DNA from: Hyphomicrobiales bacterium
Lineage (GTDB): Bacteria; Pseudomonadota; Alphaproteobacteria; Rhizobiales; Beijerinckiaceae
Direction of reading: 5' to 3'
DNA length: 44,903 nt
Assembly (NCBI GenBank): GCA_027483505.1
Contig: JAIXUP010000034.1
Span: 1 to 44,903 of the forward strand
Position 1 is the stretch's first letter. The number at the start of each line of letters is the position of its first letter. Shown one piece after another: positions 43,560 through 44,903 of the stretch. A program made the translations under genes and the position numbers. Below the pieces are notes generated by a model. That model ran no database searches. It saw only the letters and a program-made list of their open reading frames with translations, and was not told the DNA's origin.

Positions 43560-44903
43560 TCAGGCCCGTGCCAGCGGCTCGGCGTGCCCGACGACACGGG
43601 CGACGTCGTCGCGGCTCTGGCGCAGCCGCCGCTCGATCTCGTCGACCGCGGCATGGACGGCGGCGACATCGAGCCCGGCGTCCGCGCGGCAGTGGAAGTT
43701 CACGATCAGCCCGGCTTCGGTCTGGCGCACGCGCACGCTGTGCACGTCGTGGATGACGCTACCTTCGGCCGCCGCGCCAGCCAGCGTGGCCGCAATCCCG
43801 GCGACGGTGTCCGGGGATGCATTGTGCCCGTCGCGCGCCGCCATCACGAGCGGTTCGACATGCGTCTCCACTTCCGTGTCCGCTCCGAAATCGGCCCTGA
43901 TGTCGGCCTCCAGGCGCGTCGCCAGTTCATGGGCCGCACCGAGGGTCATGGTGGAATCAACCTCCATGTCGAGGCTGATGCAGGCCCGGTTCCCCAGTTG
44001 CTGCAAGGTGAAATGGTGGATCGGCACCCGGAGTTTGGCGGCGATCATCATCACCCGCTCCAGCGCGTTCTCGTCATCGGTCTGCACCGGATTGGCGGTG
44101 ATGGTGATCTCGGCATTGGGGGCGGCCACCGCGAGCGCGCCGGCCAGCACCTGCTTGATCTCGGCCACCTGTTCGAGCGGCAGGGTGCGCGACACCTTCA
44201 CGCCGATCTCGCCATGGGTGCGCCCGCCGCCGGGCCTGAGCCTGAGCCATTCGACAGAAGCCACGCCCGGCACCTTCAGCGCCGCCTCTTCGAGGCGTTC
44301 GCGCATGCCCTTCGGCGCGGTGTCGACCAGCGTTCCGATGGTGCGCATTGCCAGCTTCGTCGCCGCGCTGATGATGAACAGCGACACGCCGAGCGCCGCC
44401 ACCGTGTCGCCGTGCTTGAAGCCGGCCAGCACCATCACCAGCCCGAACAGCGTCAGCACGGTCGAGACCAGATCGGAGGCAAAGTGCAGCGCATCCGCCG
44501 CCAGGGCCTCCGAAAACGTCGCTTTGGCGATGATGTGCAGCGCACGCCAGCGTGTGGCATCGATCAGGATGGCGATGACAAGAACGCCGATCACGATGGG
44601 CGTGACCTCGATCGTGGGATGCGCACCGCTCCACAGCCGTGTGCCGGCCTCCCAGGCCACCGCCCCCGCCAGGGCAAAGAGAAGGGCGCATTCCGCCAGC
44701 GCGGCCACCGACTCGATCTTGCCATGGCCATAATGATGCTCGTCATCAGCCGGCTTGTCCGCCGCGCGGATGGCGAACCATGTGGTCAGGGTCGCGGCGA
44801 TGTCGATCAGCCCGTGCGCGGCCTCGGAGAGCAGCGCGAGCGAGCCGGAGAGGTAGGCCGCCAGCGCCTTGCCGAGCGTCAGCACGATGCTGGCGATCAC
44901 CGA
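43560..44903 (-). CDS. cation diffusion facilitator (CDF) transporter, 5' end outside the window
   Basis: The visible 447 codons encode a CDF-family divalent-cation/proton antiporter. LSGSLALLSEAAHGLIDIAA is the family signature in TM2, DDEHHYGHGKIESVAAL the metal-site loop, and SEALAADALHFASDLVSTV the second HxxxD site in TM5. The C-terminal cytosolic part is unusually long, with two ferredoxin-like CDF_C modules in series (VPGVASVEWLRLRPGGG and a later SVIHDVHSVRVRQTEAG). The first visible Met (44900) falls in TM1, so the true start is probably beyond the right edge. The substrate (Zn, Fe, Mn or Co) cannot be told. Confidence 0.9.
   Translation of the reverse strand, partial: SVIASIVLTLGKALAAYLSGSLALLSEAAHGLIDIAATLTTWFAIRAADKPADDEHHYGHGKIESVAALAECALLFALAGAVAWEAGTRLWSGAHPTIEVTPIVIGVLVIAILIDATRWRALHIIAKATFSEALAADALHFASDLVSTVLTLFGLVMVLAGFKHGDTVAALGVSLFIISAATKLAMRTIGTLVDTAPKGMRERLEEAALKVPGVASVEWLRLRPGGGRTHGEIGVKVSRTLPLEQVAEIKQVLAGALAVAAPNAEITITANPVQTDDENALERVMMIAAKLRVPIHHFTLQQLGNRACISLDMEVDSTMTLGAAHELATRLEADIRADFGADTEVETHVEPLVMAARDGHNASPDTVAGIAATLAGAAAEGSVIHDVHSVRVRQTEAGLIVNFHCRADAGLDVAAVHAAVDEIERRLRQSRDDVARVVGHAEPLARA

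Overview
The window is GC-rich, densely coding DNA from an alphaproteobacterium, most likely a member of the Hyphomicrobiales (Rhizobiales). Three things point there: a Rhodobacter-type gene transfer agent (GTA) structural cluster, a PhoP/FeuP-PhoQ/FeuQ-like pair upstream of a ccmIEFH operon, and the run htrA - response regulator - histidine kinase - glnE - PAS histidine kinase - pepN. There is no rRNA, tRNA, integrase, transposase or CRISPR array. Genus cannot be assigned from this window alone. No stretch longer than 300 bases lacks a gene; the longest gaps are 103-384 and 40587-40811.

1-8044 is chromosomal metabolism. It holds the first codons of a HerA-like ATPase (minus strand), a small DUF2267-like protein with a clear terminator, the two subunits of adenosylcobalamin-dependent methylmalonyl-CoA mutase (overlapping genes), an FMN nitroreductase-family protein, an M20 peptidase and a LOG-family nucleotide hydrolase.

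8100-24703 is a GTA/prophage-derived particle cluster in the order of the Rhodobacter capsulatus GTA (g1 to g15): small terminase, large terminase, portal, a small membrane protein (g3.5-like), prohead protease, major capsid, connector, stopper, tail terminator, tail tube, chaperones g10 and g10.1, short tape measure, g12, g13, NlpC/P60 peptidase g14, and the 1303-residue g15 'megatron'. An endolysin with a fused holin-like tail follows directly. No replication, integration or repressor gene is present, so this looks like a domesticated particle rather than an inducible prophage. The most unusual feature is a 1.75-kb antisense block between capsid and connector that encodes two paralogous secreted chymotrypsin-fold serine proteases. 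Other oddities are an intrinsic-terminator-like hairpin inside a small ORF ahead of the prohead protease, a chaperone frame (g10.1) with no usable start codon for its full conserved sequence, an internal start that could release a free holin, and a consensus-like promoter flanked by an inverted repeat at the head of the cluster.

24788-38288 carries envelope and regulatory functions. A secreted PepSY-like protein with a PhoP/FeuP-type regulator and PhoQ/FeuQ-type kinase is followed by a lipoprotein and the cytochrome c maturation genes ccmI, ccmE, ccmF and ccmH. Next come a DegP/HtrA-family periplasmic protease with only one PDZ domain, a second response regulator/kinase pair, and glnE, the nitrogen-regulatory adenylyltransferase of glutamine synthetase.

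38289-44903 is on the minus strand: a two-TM PAS hybrid-less sensor kinase, aminopeptidase N (pepN), and a cation diffusion facilitator running off the right edge.
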